From a virus, in IMG/VR virus record IMGVR_UViG_3300025109_000019, positions 1 through 41,505 of that record: a stretch of 41,505 nucleotides of DNA. One strand, written 5' to 3'. Shown piece after piece: positions 28,855 to 38,148 of this stretch (positions are counted from its first letter, which is position 1; every line of letters begins with the position of its first letter). The notes under the pieces are model-generated. The model was not told the DNA's origin and ran no database searches. It saw nothing but the letters and a program-made list of their open reading frames with translations. The translations under genes were made by a program, and so were the position numbers.

Positions 28855-31599
28855 TTATTCTCCGTTAATTGCTGCCGAAACAACATCTCCCAAAATTGAG
28901 AAAGTCTTCTTAGCCACCACATTGCCGTCCAAAGAGAACGGTATTGTAAACTCTTGGTTGATTGCTTGTGGGGAATTGCCGGTAACCATGTCCGAAAGTG
29001 CATCAAATGCGGCTGCCGAACGGCCGGCGACCGCGCCGGCTAATCCTGTGGCACCGCCTCCGCCGGTCATGGCTGGGGCCTGTATAGTCGGGGGTGATGC
29101 GCCCTCGATTCCCATTAGGCTTTGTGCCCATGCAGGAATTTTATCCTTCCAATAATCTAATGCAATTGTCATTTTTTCTGCTAGCATTGGACCTAGGCTT
29201 GTAAAGGGCCACAACAAGGAATCAACTATATTGGAGCCAATCCCTTCAAATACAGTCGAACGACTGGCAATTCCTAAAAAGCTTTTTACGCTCTTTATCC
29301 CCTCGTCAAACATATATACGAAAGTTTCACCAATAAAACCAAAATCAAGAGCCTCCCAGGCTTCTTCAAAACTCATTCCAAGGCTGTTAGTCATTCTGGA
29401 GATCGATTCCAAGAGGCCCATAGATAGAAAATCAATGGCCTGTGCGGCGCCATAACCTAAGCCTAAAAACCACGATCCAATCCAATCTTTAAAATCGCTT
29501 CCTGCAGTTTGTGCAGACTTCAGAACACCACTAAAACCTTGACGGACCATGTTCACAACAGAACCTATAGCAGCAACGCCAACTCCCCCCAAACGAGTAA
29601 GCGCTTTTCCTGCAATACTCGGAAGTCTGCTGAGGAATGGTCCAATTCTACCCAATCCCGCCATAATTTTCGAGACACCATTGATAAGCGGAGCAGCGAT
29701 ACGGGATCCCAGTTGCGCAAATTTCGGACCGATTCCTTTCAAAACATTCATTAATTTGGGGCCTAGGCTCTTAGCAAAGTTAGTAATACGGGGCCCTAAA
29801 TTCTTAAACCAGTGGCCCATCTTCATTAATCTAACATTAAACTTTTGTAAACGCGAGAGCACATTGTGTTTTGCGAATTTACCTTGCTGCTTGACCCACA
29901 ATTGGCCATTCTGTTTAAGGCCATACGTTGTCTTGCTGAGCGCTTTTGTGCTCTTTGTCCAGCCTGTCAGGCGGCCGATGCCTTTTTTGCCCCACTCCCA
30001 GACTTTTTTAGCCATCCACCAAACAGGTTTTAAGAGAATCGGGAAATTGCCTAATACGCCGGCAATAGCACTAAGAGTCATTAGAAGCCCCTCATTACCA
30101 TCTATCCAGCTTCGCCACATATCGGCGCCGGCACTGACCGCGTCGAGCAGCGCTTTTTGCAGATCTGCGAAGGCGTCGTCGGTGGCTTGCAAGTTTGGTT
30201 CCGCTTTCTGTAGGCGACTGTCTAAGCGCTCAAGAACCCCTCTCAATTTTTCTGCTTGTTCTGTTGCGCCGGCCATACTATCGTCATTTTTGCCAATGTT
30301 GCCAGTTAAATCGCTCATATCGCCGCTCATTGCCCGGGCCAGTGCGGCCGCGTCTCCCAAGCCGGACGCTTCGGCAAAGAACTTACGCTCATGATATCCC
30401 ATATCTTGGAAAGATTTGCCAGATGCATTGATAGCATCTCTGATCATTTCGAAGCGCTTAGCTGGATCGGTTTCGTCCATCAATTCCATTGCATTAACAA
30501 AGTTGCCACCCAATGCAGCATTAAGCTGGCCGGCTTGAGATGCGGCGCCTTCGAAGGTATCAAACTTGTTGGTCATATCCAACAATCTTTTCATCTCGAT
30601 GCCGGTAATCTTGCTCGTGCGCGCCAGATCCTTAAATGCCTTAACCCCATTGTCACCCAGTTTCGCCAATTCGCCGCCCATATTGGCGAAATCGCCGGTT
30701 AATTGACCAACAGGAATTCCCAAATCTTGCGCGGTGGCGCGCATACCCAACATAAGCTCATCGGCATCGTCCATGGAAACACCCATCGATTTTGTTGCCT
30801 CTTGGACGCCTTTTCCGAAGTCTTCGTTACTTACACCTAATCTATTTAGAGTTGCGGCGGTTTCTATCAATTGACCTTGCTGCCGGCCAGAAAGCATTGT
30901 AAAATCAGTGGTGTTGTTCATTAAAGCTTTTGTGCTATCGGCGACTTCATCCAGGGTGGGGCCCAACTCGTTCATCTTCATCGTCTCGTACACATTCATG
31001 GTAGTGCGGCCAAGTTCCGCTGTGGCGCCGGTGGTTCTCATTAGTTCACCGCGCACTTTCTGCATCTCAGATACACGTTCTGCGGTGCCAATAAAAAAAT
31101 TTCCTGCTGCCTTGGCTAGCCCTTGGAGGGCGCCCGCTGCGGATTTGACAATGCCGGCGAGGCCGCCACCCTTCCCAAGACCTTTAATAAGACTTCCCAA
31201 ACCACCACCAACGCTGCTTAAATTACTACCAAAATCAGAGTATATGTCTATACCTGCTGCTGCAGCTTCTGAAGAATCTCTCATCGCCTCCGCAACCTTT
31301 CCCAATTCGGCGGCATGCTTCTTTTCTAGCTTCGTTAGCCGGGCTGTTAGGCGCCCCTCTTCTGTAAGCAGTCTATTATACTCTTTCTTGGCGGCGGCTT
31401 GCGCTGCAGGATTAATAGACGGATCGCTTAAAATAGTAGCCTGTTCTCTTAACTTTGCATTTATTGCTTCAAGTTCGGCAGAGCTTTGTTCGACGCCCCC
31501 AGCAGTTGCACCCGGTCTGGGGCCGACTGGCTTACCCTTAGCTGTTTGCTCAATCTGCTTTTCTAAAAGCTCTTTAATATCGTCTAGTGTTGCGGCCAC
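28855..31599 (-). CDS. Tail tape measure protein
   Basis: A 914-residue protein with long helical and Gly/Ala-rich segments, the usual look of a tape measure. The N-terminus (about 1-110) is a coiled coil. Around residues 150-500 lies a region of the phage tail tape measure type with MRTTGATAELGRTTMNV and repeated helices. Hydrophobic stretches (ALQGLAKAAGNFFIG, LSAIAGVLGNFPILLKP) could enter the membrane during injection. Length sets tail length; at about 1.5 angstrom per residue it suggests a tail near 140 nm, similar to T4, as an estimate. Start is GTG with GAGGAA upstream. Confidence 0.9.
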   Translation of the reverse strand: MAATLDDIKELLEKQIEQTAKGKPVGPRPGATAGGVEQSSAELEAINAKLREQATILSDPSINPAAQAAAKKEYNRLLTEEGRLTARLTKLEKKHAAELGKVAEAMRDSSEAAAAGIDIYSDFGSNLSSVGGGLGSLIKGLGKGGGLAGIVKSAAGALQGLAKAAGNFFIGTAERVSEMQKVRGELMRTTGATAELGRTTMNVYETMKMNELGPTLDEVADSTKALMNNTTDFTMLSGRQQGQLIETAATLNRLGVSNEDFGKGVQEATKSMGVSMDDADELMLGMRATAQDLGIPVGQLTGDFANMGGELAKLGDNGVKAFKDLARTSKITGIEMKRLLDMTNKFDTFEGAASQAGQLNAALGGNFVNAMELMDETDPAKRFEMIRDAINASGKSFQDMGYHERKFFAEASGLGDAAALARAMSGDMSDLTGNIGKNDDSMAGATEQAEKLRGVLERLDSRLQKAEPNLQATDDAFADLQKALLDAVSAGADMWRSWIDGNEGLLMTLSAIAGVLGNFPILLKPVWWMAKKVWEWGKKGIGRLTGWTKSTKALSKTTYGLKQNGQLWVKQQGKFAKHNVLSRLQKFNVRLMKMGHWFKNLGPRITNFAKSLGPKLMNVLKGIGPKFAQLGSRIAAPLINGVSKIMAGLGRIGPFLSRLPSIAGKALTRLGGVGVAAIGSVVNMVRQGFSGVLKSAQTAGSDFKDWIGSWFLGLGYGAAQAIDFLSMGLLESISRMTNSLGMSFEEAWEALDFGFIGETFVYMFDEGIKSVKSFLGIASRSTVFEGIGSNIVDSLLWPFTSLGPMLAEKMTIALDYWKDKIPAWAQSLMGIEGASPPTIQAPAMTGGGGATGLAGAVAGRSAAAFDALSDMVTGNSPQAINQEFTIPFSLDGNVVAKKTFSILGDVVSAAINGE

Positions 31600-31614
31600 A
31601 ATAAAGTTCCTCGC

Positions 31615-31630
31615 TATAGTAAATAGTAAA
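31615..31630 (-). promoter_or_regulatory. Late-gene motif (ACTATTTAC)
   Basis: The minus strand reads TTTTACTATTTACTAT, directly after a hairpin and about 4 bases before the GAGGA site of the tape measure gene. Confidence 0.4.
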
Positions 31631-31658
31631 AGCTCAAAAAACTATTTTTTTGAGCTTT
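31629..31658 (-). terminator. Hairpin over the stop codon before the tape measure gene
   Basis: A 13-bp stem (31629-31641 with 31646-31658) of the type AAGCTCAAAAAA/TTTTTTGAGCTT places the TAG stop of the gp51-like gene in its loop. It is followed by TTTACTATTT. It may act as a weak terminator or translation barrier. Confidence 0.45.
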
Positions 31659-31899
31659 CTTTAGGGGCAAATTGTTGTGGTATTTTAGGTTGATTGTGTG
31701 AATTTAGCAACTGGAAGTTTGAATTTCCTGAAGATCTCGACTTAGAAGAGTTCTCAATAGCTTCTTTTTCCGCCTCTAGTTGCTGAATTAGTCTTTCGGC
31801 AAACCAATTTCTAAGACCAACTGGCAGGCTATATGCTTCCGAGAACGACCATCCGCCCGAATATTTCAAAAAGAAGAACGTTTCATATACGTTCTCCAT
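31642..31899 (-). CDS. gp51-like tail chaperone, second part
   Basis: An 85-residue reading frame with YSGGWSFSEAYSLPVGLRN followed by WFAERLIQQLEAEKE, typical of the short proteins found between gp26-like and tape measure genes in T4-type phages. No clear ribosome site precedes the ATG, and the frame stays open upstream to the end of the gp26-like gene, where a run of seven T could allow a +1 or -2 shift. It may therefore be made mainly as a fusion, like gpGT of lambda. The tail after residue 50 is Ser, Asn and Gln-rich. Confidence 0.7.
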   Translation of the reverse strand: MENVYETFFFLKYSGGWSFSEAYSLPVGLRNWFAERLIQQLEAEKEAIENSSKSRSSGNSNFQLLNSHNQPKIPQQFAPKESSKK

Positions 31900-31903
31900 A
31901 TAC

Positions 31904-32767
31904 TCAGATGTCAGGCCAAAAAAAGTCCGCGGTCAGCGGGACCTCCATTTCTTGTGAATGATCACAAGCAATGCAGTCAAAATGCTGGCTTAAATCTACA
32001 TCAGGGGCCGTCAATCTATAAGCTTTTCTCAAGTAAGCTGAATCCATCGAAGGCAAATTATCTGCAACATAATTTATTGCTTCTTCTGTATCGTTTCCAT
32101 TCACAGCACAAATGATGTTCTTAAGCTGCGATGTAATAATTTTATCGGCCTTATTTGACTTGCGACTTTTTTCAACAGATGCGGATAATCTTTTCTCGTC
32201 ACGACCGGTTAGGACTCTAAATGTTGCTGTTAATTTTGTTTTTGGGAGCAAAACACTATAAGTGCCGTCTCCGTTCGGTGTCGCTTCTGCAGACTGTCCC
32301 GATGTGATCTTCGCATCATTTAAATCAAACGTGTATTGCTGTTGAGCACTACAAGCAGGACAAGCAATGTTTGTGGTATACTCATGGCCATAGCCAGAAA
32401 CTCTTGCTGCAATTATGATCGCGTTGCGATCACCAACAATAAGTGACTCGGGGTCAACTCTCTTGTCTACCATTAGACTATGCAATACTCTTTCTACTGC
32501 AATGCCTTTCTTGAGTAATGATCGGGAAGTTAAAATATCCTCTTCCTTTGCGGTCATTTGTTTAATCTCAATTGTTTCCTGTTCATGAAGGGGATGGTTT
32601 TCAGGATAAAACTTCCCTTTCGACGGCAATTCCACAAATTCTGTAGGAACAACAAAAGAAAAGGGATTCCCTTCATCTTGTGTCGCGGCTGCCGTCACTT
32701 GCGGAATAGGGGCTTGGGCATCTTTTGTTTCGTGCTCCAGACCTGTTCTACTTCTATTACGTGACAA
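31904..32767 (-). CDS. gp26-like tail/baseplate assembly protein with zinc ribbon
   Basis: A 287-residue protein related to T4 gp26. It has the motif FVELPSKGKFYPENHPL, then EIKQMTAKEEDILTSRSLL and VGDRNAIIIAARVSGYG, which mark this family. Two cysteine pairs, CPAC (136-139) and CIAC (265-268), form a zinc ribbon. In many phages such proteins act as tape measure chaperones. The start is TTG with GAGAGGTG upstream. It ends in a T7 run just before the stop (see findings). It follows the tube gene by 23 bases. Confidence 0.82.
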   Translation of the reverse strand: MSRNRSRTGLEHETKDAQAPIPQVTAAATQDEGNPFSFVVPTEFVELPSKGKFYPENHPLHEQETIEIKQMTAKEEDILTSRSLLKKGIAVERVLHSLMVDKRVDPESLIVGDRNAIIIAARVSGYGHEYTTNIACPACSAQQQYTFDLNDAKITSGQSAEATPNGDGTYSVLLPKTKLTATFRVLTGRDEKRLSASVEKSRKSNKADKIITSQLKNIICAVNGNDTEEAINYVADNLPSMDSAYLRKAYRLTAPDVDLSQHFDCIACDHSQEMEVPLTADFFWPDI

Positions 32768-32790
32768 TATACACCTCTCTAATTTTCATA

Positions 32791-33384
32791 TTATACGTTA
32801 AAATATCTCTTGCCTTGATCGACAACTGCGGCACCTGCCATGGCAGTTTCGACGCGGGCCCAATCGTACCTTAGCTTAACGGAAAGCTCTGTCAAGCCAT
32901 CCTCGCCATAAGTTAATTCGCCAAAGCCGAGTTCTGTGACAAACCCGTTCCAAAGAGTCCAAGTTTCGGTTGGGTTGCCGTCAGCATCAATTTGCGTAAT
33001 GATGACTGTGCCCAAAGCACCGGTGGCTTTGGCCTTTGAAATGCTTGTTAGGTTTTCATTTGTAGCGTCGGTGGGAGGGTTATAGCCTGAAGCCTCTACA
33101 ATAGCGGCCAAAGTAGCTGCCACATCTGGATCACCGCCTGGGTCGACAAGCTTCACATCAATCTCGTTCCACTCAACGGATCCGGGGTAATAAAATTTGT
33201 GATTCAAGAAAGCATGATCAGCTGTGGAAATCGTGAATCCCGGCTTCGTGCATGACTTTGCGTACCAAAGCACTGCACCTCCGTTCTGAGAATTAATCCC
33301 TGTAAATTGAACGGTAAATCTAAATTGTCTCTTTGGGTCTTTTAAAGTAATATCTTCCTTAAAAGCTGTTGACCAGAATGGCAT
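32791..33384 (-). CDS. Tail tube protein (gp19-like)
   Basis: A 197-residue protein with the tube-protein layout: DPKRQFRFTVQF, WYAKSCTKPGFTI, then KFYYPGSVEWNEIDVKLVD, and WTLWNGFVTELGFGELTYGEDGLTEL split by a loop. This matches gp19 of T4-like phages, whose rings stack into the inner tail tube. It directly follows the sheath gene, as in T4 (18 then 19). AAGGGAG lies before the ATG. Confidence 0.92.
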   Translation of the reverse strand: MPFWSTAFKEDITLKDPKRQFRFTVQFTGINSQNGGAVLWYAKSCTKPGFTISTADHAFLNHKFYYPGSVEWNEIDVKLVDPGGDPDVAATLAAIVEASGYNPPTDATNENLTSISKAKATGALGTVIITQIDADGNPTETWTLWNGFVTELGFGELTYGEDGLTELSVKLRYDWARVETAMAGAAVVDQGKRYFNV

Positions 33385-33431
33385 TGTTAGTTTCTCCCTT
33401 ATTATAACTTAACTAGTCTATTTAATTAATT

Positions 33432-36400
33432 TTAGTCGTCAAATGACGCCCCAGTTGAAAGGATAACGAAGTCAATCGCAATAAATTCGATTGCTCTCGC
33501 TGGTTTCACTAGGATCTTGGCGTACATAATGTTCCGATCAATGAGATCGGGAGTGGTTGTTGATTCATCGAGAACCAAACGATAATCGGAAATACCGAAT
33601 CTAGTCTTAACATTCGCAAGGAATGGCTCAACAAGTCCCTTAAATCTATCCCACGTAGCTTGTACGTTTTGTTCGAATAGAATTTGAGTAGAAAGAATCG
33701 AAATTTGCTTCTTGAGGTAGATAACCAGTCTTCTCACATTGATTCGATCAAGGGCTGACTGACGCTCTTGGAGCGTCTTCTGTCCAAAGACCACAATTCC
33801 ACTAGAGGGGAATGAGGCAATTGGGTTAATACGTGCGTCGTATAGGGTGTCTCTCTCTTTAGACGTCAATCTCTCGGAAACGCTTGTGACTGGAATCCCA
33901 GCGGCGCCCTCTGTAAGACCACCTCTGTTAAAGCCGGCGGGCGCGAACCAGACGTCTGAGCGTGCTTCGGAGCTTCCCAAAACACCCATCATCGCAACAG
34001 TAGGTGGCACCCAGACCAAGGATCCATCTCCGGAATCTCGGGTTTGAACCCACGGATAGAATGTGGCGCCATAGCTGGAGTCAATTCTTCTGTCTTTCAG
34101 GTTATTTGCAGCCTGAATCGGAGTGGTGCCGCGGCGATCTGCCTTATCGGACTTATATTCTTCGTGAGGAGGAATGTAAATATTCGCCAAATCAATTAGT
34201 GCTAATGCATCGGCACGGTCTGAACACAAGTCGACCATATACCCGGTAAGGTTGTCGTTCGTGAGGCCCGGCACCGATAAAAGGTTCATGTTCACAGCTT
34301 CCGGATCTGCAACTGTTTCTAAGGCTCTCCGAATCGTGTGATAAACATAGTTATTTTCGTCTGTGGATGAGTCCGACAGGGCTTTATTATATATGGGATC
34401 GGGTTTCGTAATATCCCATCCATCAAAGCCGCCCCAGAAAGGCGCTGTAAATCTGTTGTAATCTGCATCAAGTAGCGTCTTATAGGAGCCAGATGCGGAC
34501 ACTGAGTTGCCTGCGGCTCTGGATCCTGATTCATAGAAGTATGATGAACCGCTCTTGCGGACATTATCCAGCGAGAACATATAGCTCCACCCAACAACAC
34601 CGCCATTTCCGGCTTCGGAGCGTGAGGGATCGGAACCAATCGAGGTCAACCACAATCTGTGATTGTCTCCAACGCTTCTATCGCTTCTTGATGAATTGGT
34701 GTCGCGTGCGGTACTAAATCCAAAGTATGCATCTGTTGGATCGGTCAATCCACCAGCAGAGGCAGAAACTCGTAGGATATCTTGTGGGAATTTAAACGAA
34801 GCAGTGGTGTTATTCGAGAGGCCGCCGAGGAGACAGCCATGCCCGTCGCCGCTTATCCCAAAGCTCGCCCAGCTAGCTGTGGCGGCCGGGAGAGCATTGC
34901 CAGGTGCACCCGGATCGTTCGCCTTCCAGTCTATTCTAGGCGCTAAAATGGGAGGACCCTGATACCCAAAGGGCAGCAGCGTAGCGTCAGAGGCGCCGGC
35001 CTCTACATCCGAATTCATTTCGGCATACACATACTTGGACTTGTTGGGATAATCGCCAACCTTTCTTAATCTCTTGTTGCTCTCATCCCATGTGGTGTAT
35101 ACATCCCCAATTTTTCTAGCAATAAAGCTTGGTGAAGATGGATTTAAGTTACAGTTATCAAATCTTTCGACTACCTGCACATTATTGTCTGTATCATACA
35201 AGCTTCTCAAAACTACAGAGAATGTACCGTATTCTGTAGAAGAGTTATTAGACTGTCTAATTCTTTCGATCGAAACTTTTACGTTCTTGTGTAGCCATTC
35301 GCCGTGGCCGCGGCCTTTGAGGCGGAAAAGCTTTTGCTTATTTTCTGCCACGAAGCTGCCGCTTACACCGAGATCCTGACCGATAAACCAGCCGGCCACC
35401 GCTTCGCGAGAAGCCTGGCCTTGCATTTTCGAAGGCGCGTAAGAACCAGAATTGAGTGCAACAATAATCCCAACACTAGAAGAATTATGAAGACCGTTGT
35501 TGCGAACATCTTGTTCAAAAGTTTCTCCAAGCCAATAATCAATTTCCGCCGAAGTGGGATAAAAAGCGGCAGAGGTACCCTTAAGCTGCGGATTTGTGCT
35601 AAACTGATTGCGAATAAAGTCTTGAGAATTATCGTTAAAATTGAACTTAAACGTTTCTGCGCCCTGCGCGGTGCCGCTAATCTGCAGCACATAGTTTCCA
35701 CTAGAATCTTCTGAGGAGATGTAGGCTCCAGCAGAGGCGGTGACGTTGTTTGTGCCCCAAAGGGTCCCACTTAGTTGAATTGTTCCATTTTGTAGATACC
35801 ATATTGCAGCACATGAGCCTGTCCCTAGATTACCAAGAACGTCAATACCGGTACCACCAGTGAATGCACTGGCGTTAACGGTGGTGTTTGAGTCCATACT
35901 CCCGCCGCTGGTGATTGTGGTGTTTCCATCACTGCCACCCATGACCTGTGTAAGATTGACTTTTGCAGTGTCGTCGCTATCTACTGCAGCTGTGATTGTT
36001 CCGTTGTGTCCATCTGAACTGTTTATCAAGCCAACAATGTTTGCTGCGGCTGCGGCGGCGTTGGCTCCAAGGTTATATTCCTGACTCGAGGCCGCTGCAG
36101 TATAATCGTTTTTAGCCGTATAGGTTACAGTAGTGCCGAGAGTATCAATAATCGCTAGCGTTCCGTCGTTTGTTGAGGGCGTTGCGGCAAATGTAAATGT
36201 TGATGTTGCGGCAGGCCCCCCTGAGCCTGATTCGAACAAGAACATCGCATATGCGCCGCCGGCGCTGGTGGCCACAGTGCCTGTAACTTCATTATCGGTC
36301 TTCCAGCCTGCAAGAGCAGCGCTGGTGCCATCATTTGTTGAAATCTGCTGTCCCAAAAGGCGAACGTATGTAAGAGGAGCAGCATTCGACTGTAAGAACG

Positions 36401-36665
36401 CTTTGGCGGCATAGGTGCCGTACATCGGTGATTGATAGTTTCCGTTGCGGTAAATATCGCCGCCGGCCATTCCTGGTGCTGTTTCGCCAAACATCTCGAC
36501 AAAATCGCTGTAGGATTCAATCTTAATTGGCTGCATTGCCATTCCTTTGCGCGAGCGGCCGACAACAACAGGTCCGATGGCATCTGGTTGCGTGGGCAGA
36601 AAGGAGTTGTCAATCTCATTGATAAACACTCCGGGAGATACAAACTTAAAGTTCTTTACTGACAT
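33432..36665 (-). CDS. Tail sheath protein (gp18-like) with large inserted domain
   Basis: A 1077-residue sheath protein, far longer than T4 gp18 (659). It opens VSPGVFINEIDNSF and PVVVGRSRKGM, the usual sheath start. The C-terminal 250 residues (SGIVVFGQKTLQ, RINVRRLVIYLKKQI and a final IAIDFVILSTGASF) form the conserved contractile core. Residues about 130-280 are Ala/Thr/Asn-rich and beta-stranded, with LGTTVTYTA, ANIVGLINSSDGHNG, and GSDGNTTIT. This resembles an accessory domain seen in several marine phage structural proteins. It is likely displayed on the sheath outside. An ACTATTTAT motif lies 50-65 bases upstream. Confidence 0.92.
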   Translation of the reverse strand: MSVKNFKFVSPGVFINEIDNSFLPTQPDAIGPVVVGRSRKGMAMQPIKIESYSDFVEMFGETAPGMAGGDIYRNGNYQSPMYGTYAAKAFLQSNAAPLTYVRLLGQQISTNDGTSAALAGWKTDNEVTGTVATSAGGAYAMFLFESGSGGPAATSTFTFAATPSTNDGTLAIIDTLGTTVTYTAKNDYTAAASSQEYNLGANAAAAAANIVGLINSSDGHNGTITAAVDSDDTAKVNLTQVMGGSDGNTTITSGGSMDSNTTVNASAFTGGTGIDVLGNLGTGSCAAIWYLQNGTIQLSGTLWGTNNVTASAGAYISSEDSSGNYVLQISGTAQGAETFKFNFNDNSQDFIRNQFSTNPQLKGTSAAFYPTSAEIDYWLGETFEQDVRNNGLHNSSSVGIIVALNSGSYAPSKMQGQASREAVAGWFIGQDLGVSGSFVAENKQKLFRLKGRGHGEWLHKNVKVSIERIRQSNNSSTEYGTFSVVLRSLYDTDNNVQVVERFDNCNLNPSSPSFIARKIGDVYTTWDESNKRLRKVGDYPNKSKYVYAEMNSDVEAGASDATLLPFGYQGPPILAPRIDWKANDPGAPGNALPAATASWASFGISGDGHGCLLGGLSNNTTASFKFPQDILRVSASAGGLTDPTDAYFGFSTARDTNSSRSDRSVGDNHRLWLTSIGSDPSRSEAGNGGVVGWSYMFSLDNVRKSGSSYFYESGSRAAGNSVSASGSYKTLLDADYNRFTAPFWGGFDGWDITKPDPIYNKALSDSSTDENNYVYHTIRRALETVADPEAVNMNLLSVPGLTNDNLTGYMVDLCSDRADALALIDLANIYIPPHEEYKSDKADRRGTTPIQAANNLKDRRIDSSYGATFYPWVQTRDSGDGSLVWVPPTVAMMGVLGSSEARSDVWFAPAGFNRGGLTEGAAGIPVTSVSERLTSKERDTLYDARINPIASFPSSGIVVFGQKTLQERQSALDRINVRRLVIYLKKQISILSTQILFEQNVQATWDRFKGLVEPFLANVKTRFGISDYRLVLDESTTTPDLIDRNIMYAKILVKPARAIEFIAIDFVILSTGASFDD

Positions 36666-36711
36666 CGTATTAGGTTCCTCTTTAGTAATGTAGTATTAAT
36701 TGGTGGACAAT

Positions 36712-36730
36712 CATCAATAAATAGTTTATG
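36712..36730 (-). promoter_or_regulatory. Late-gene motif (ACTATTTAT)
   Basis: The minus strand reads CATAAACTATTTATTGATG, the best match to the motif, upstream of the sheath gene. A weaker variant (ATTATTTATTC) lies near 36752-36766. Confidence 0.45.
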
Positions 36731-36781
36731 CAACTTCAAAAGTCTTGAAGAGAATAAATAATTTTAGCTTCAGTTCAGGAA

Positions 36782-37666
36782 CTAATCTTCGATTAAGGCC
36801 GGATCACCCGGAAGTGGCACTGTTTCCCTCGGAAACGTTATTTCAACAGTGTTTTCCTCGATTTTAACAAGAGGGCGCTCATCATTTTCGCCTTCACCGA
36901 TTAAATATCCTAATACTTTTATTGTTATATCAGTAGAAAACATCCTAGCTTCATCTGCTAAGTTCGACATATTGTTGTTGTGTGAAAAATCCTGCTGTAT
37001 GAAGGCTTCGTATAGGTGGCCATTCCTTTTTATCGTAAATGCGTTGATCTGGCCCGTTCTGCTTATAAATGGCGCGAGAAGTTCGTTCATTTGTTGTTGA
37101 TATTCCGTTTTGATCACAATTTTATAATCTATATTAATGTACACTGGGATCGGGACCGATAATGTCTGAATCACAATCTTCTTATTAGTGCGCGGAAAAT
37201 ATTTTTGATGTTCTTTTTCTTTTGGTAGCATTCTCATTGAATCCGCAACTGCAAAATTGCGAGTTTTATCTTCTACAATCCTTTTGGCGATCACCATACG
37301 ACCTGTACGGCCGTCTCCATCTCCTGAATATAGATGTGCCTGAAATGCTCCTTTTCTGGTCGGATCTTTAACGACTCCGACTCTTTCTATGCTGGTCAAG
37401 GGCAATTTAAGAGCCCCCGCTTCATCGCGCAATTCTTTTTTATTTTTTAACTGAAAAGCTCGTTCGGGAGTTTGCCACAATACTGGCACACTAATATACC
37501 CCTCGTTTGTTTTAGTAGAGAGCTTTAAATCTTCTTTCATCCACGAAACAATCGCATAATCAATGTTTTCCAACGTAGATGCCAGCATTCCAATTTCCTG
37601 TAGCCCTATAGCTCCAGTTAACGGTAAATCTGGCAACATCGCGAAATTAAAATTATCAGGTAGCAT
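36782..37666 (-). CDS. Tail completion / sheath terminator protein (gp15-like)
   Basis: A 294-residue protein. The start at 37666 has AAAGGGGC upstream; a longer frame beginning further up would overlap most of the end of the preceding gene. Residues PVLWQTPERAFQ, IERVGVVKDPTRKG and VQTLSVPIPVYINIDYKI followed by VIKTEYQQQMNELLAPF are of the type seen in gp15-like proteins that cap the tail at the neck. Its place directly before the sheath gene is as expected. It ends in an acidic tail. Confidence 0.8.
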   Translation of the reverse strand: MLPDNFNFAMLPDLPLTGAIGLQEIGMLASTLENIDYAIVSWMKEDLKLSTKTNEGYISVPVLWQTPERAFQLKNKKELRDEAGALKLPLTSIERVGVVKDPTRKGAFQAHLYSGDGDGRTGRMVIAKRIVEDKTRNFAVADSMRMLPKEKEHQKYFPRTNKKIVIQTLSVPIPVYINIDYKIVIKTEYQQQMNELLAPFISRTGQINAFTIKRNGHLYEAFIQQDFSHNNNMSNLADEARMFSTDITIKVLGYLIGEGENDERPLVKIEENTVEITFPRETVPLPGDPALIED

Positions 37667-38144
37667 CGAATAGCCCCTTTCTTGCTCTCTTACAGGTGGC
37701 CGCGATCTCAAATTCGTGGCTAGCCTGCCCAAACAATAGTTTTGGCTCACCTGTGTTAACTATCTCATAATAATGATTGTTATATAAAATAAAATCTCCT
37801 TCACGGACAAACAGATCCTGGTCTTCGGTTAATCTTCTTCGATGAAAGTGAACCAAAATTTCCCACTGTCGATCAACGCCAGCGCTTTCTAAATAATCTG
37901 TTGCTTCTGTCTTCCACTCCACCAGCGCATAAACCCTAACTGGCGGCAAATATGTCTTTTCGACCGCTTCCCCATAAAGATCGTGAAAATTGGTTCTTTC
38001 CATATCAATAGAATAATAAAGAACTTGTTGGCCGATGACCTTCTCGATAAGCTCATCATTAACTTGCTTGACAAGATCGCGCTCTTTCTTACCTAAGAAA
38101 AGTGGCGGGGGTGGTTGTTCGGGTCTTTTCCATTCATTTCCCAT
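37656..38144 (-). CDS. Neck protein (gp14-like)
   Basis: A 162-residue protein with VNDELIEKVIGQQVLYYSI, then DLYGEAVEKTYLPP and REGDFILYNNHYYEIV, patterns typical of neck/head-closure proteins of T4-type phages. It is shorter than T4 gp14 (256). It sits between the gp13-like and gp15-like genes. The end overlaps the gp15-like start by 11 bases. The site before the ATG (GTGGGG) is weak. Confidence 0.78.
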   Translation of the reverse strand: MGNEWKRPEQPPPPLFLGKKERDLVKQVNDELIEKVIGQQVLYYSIDMERTNFHDLYGEAVEKTYLPPVRVYALVEWKTEATDYLESAGVDRQWEILVHFHRRRLTEDQDLFVREGDFILYNNHYYEIVNTGEPKLLFGQASHEFEIAATCKRARKGLFDAT

Positions 38145-38148
38145 CTAT

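Noticed and set aside
29549-31693. Long plus-strand frames opposite the tape measure gene
   Set aside because: They lie inside a well-supported minus-strand gene, have no ribosome site, and their content follows from its codon bias.
37667-37750. A 28-residue N-terminal extension of the gp15-like protein
   Set aside because: It would overlap the gp14-like gene by about 95 bases and has no good ribosome site.
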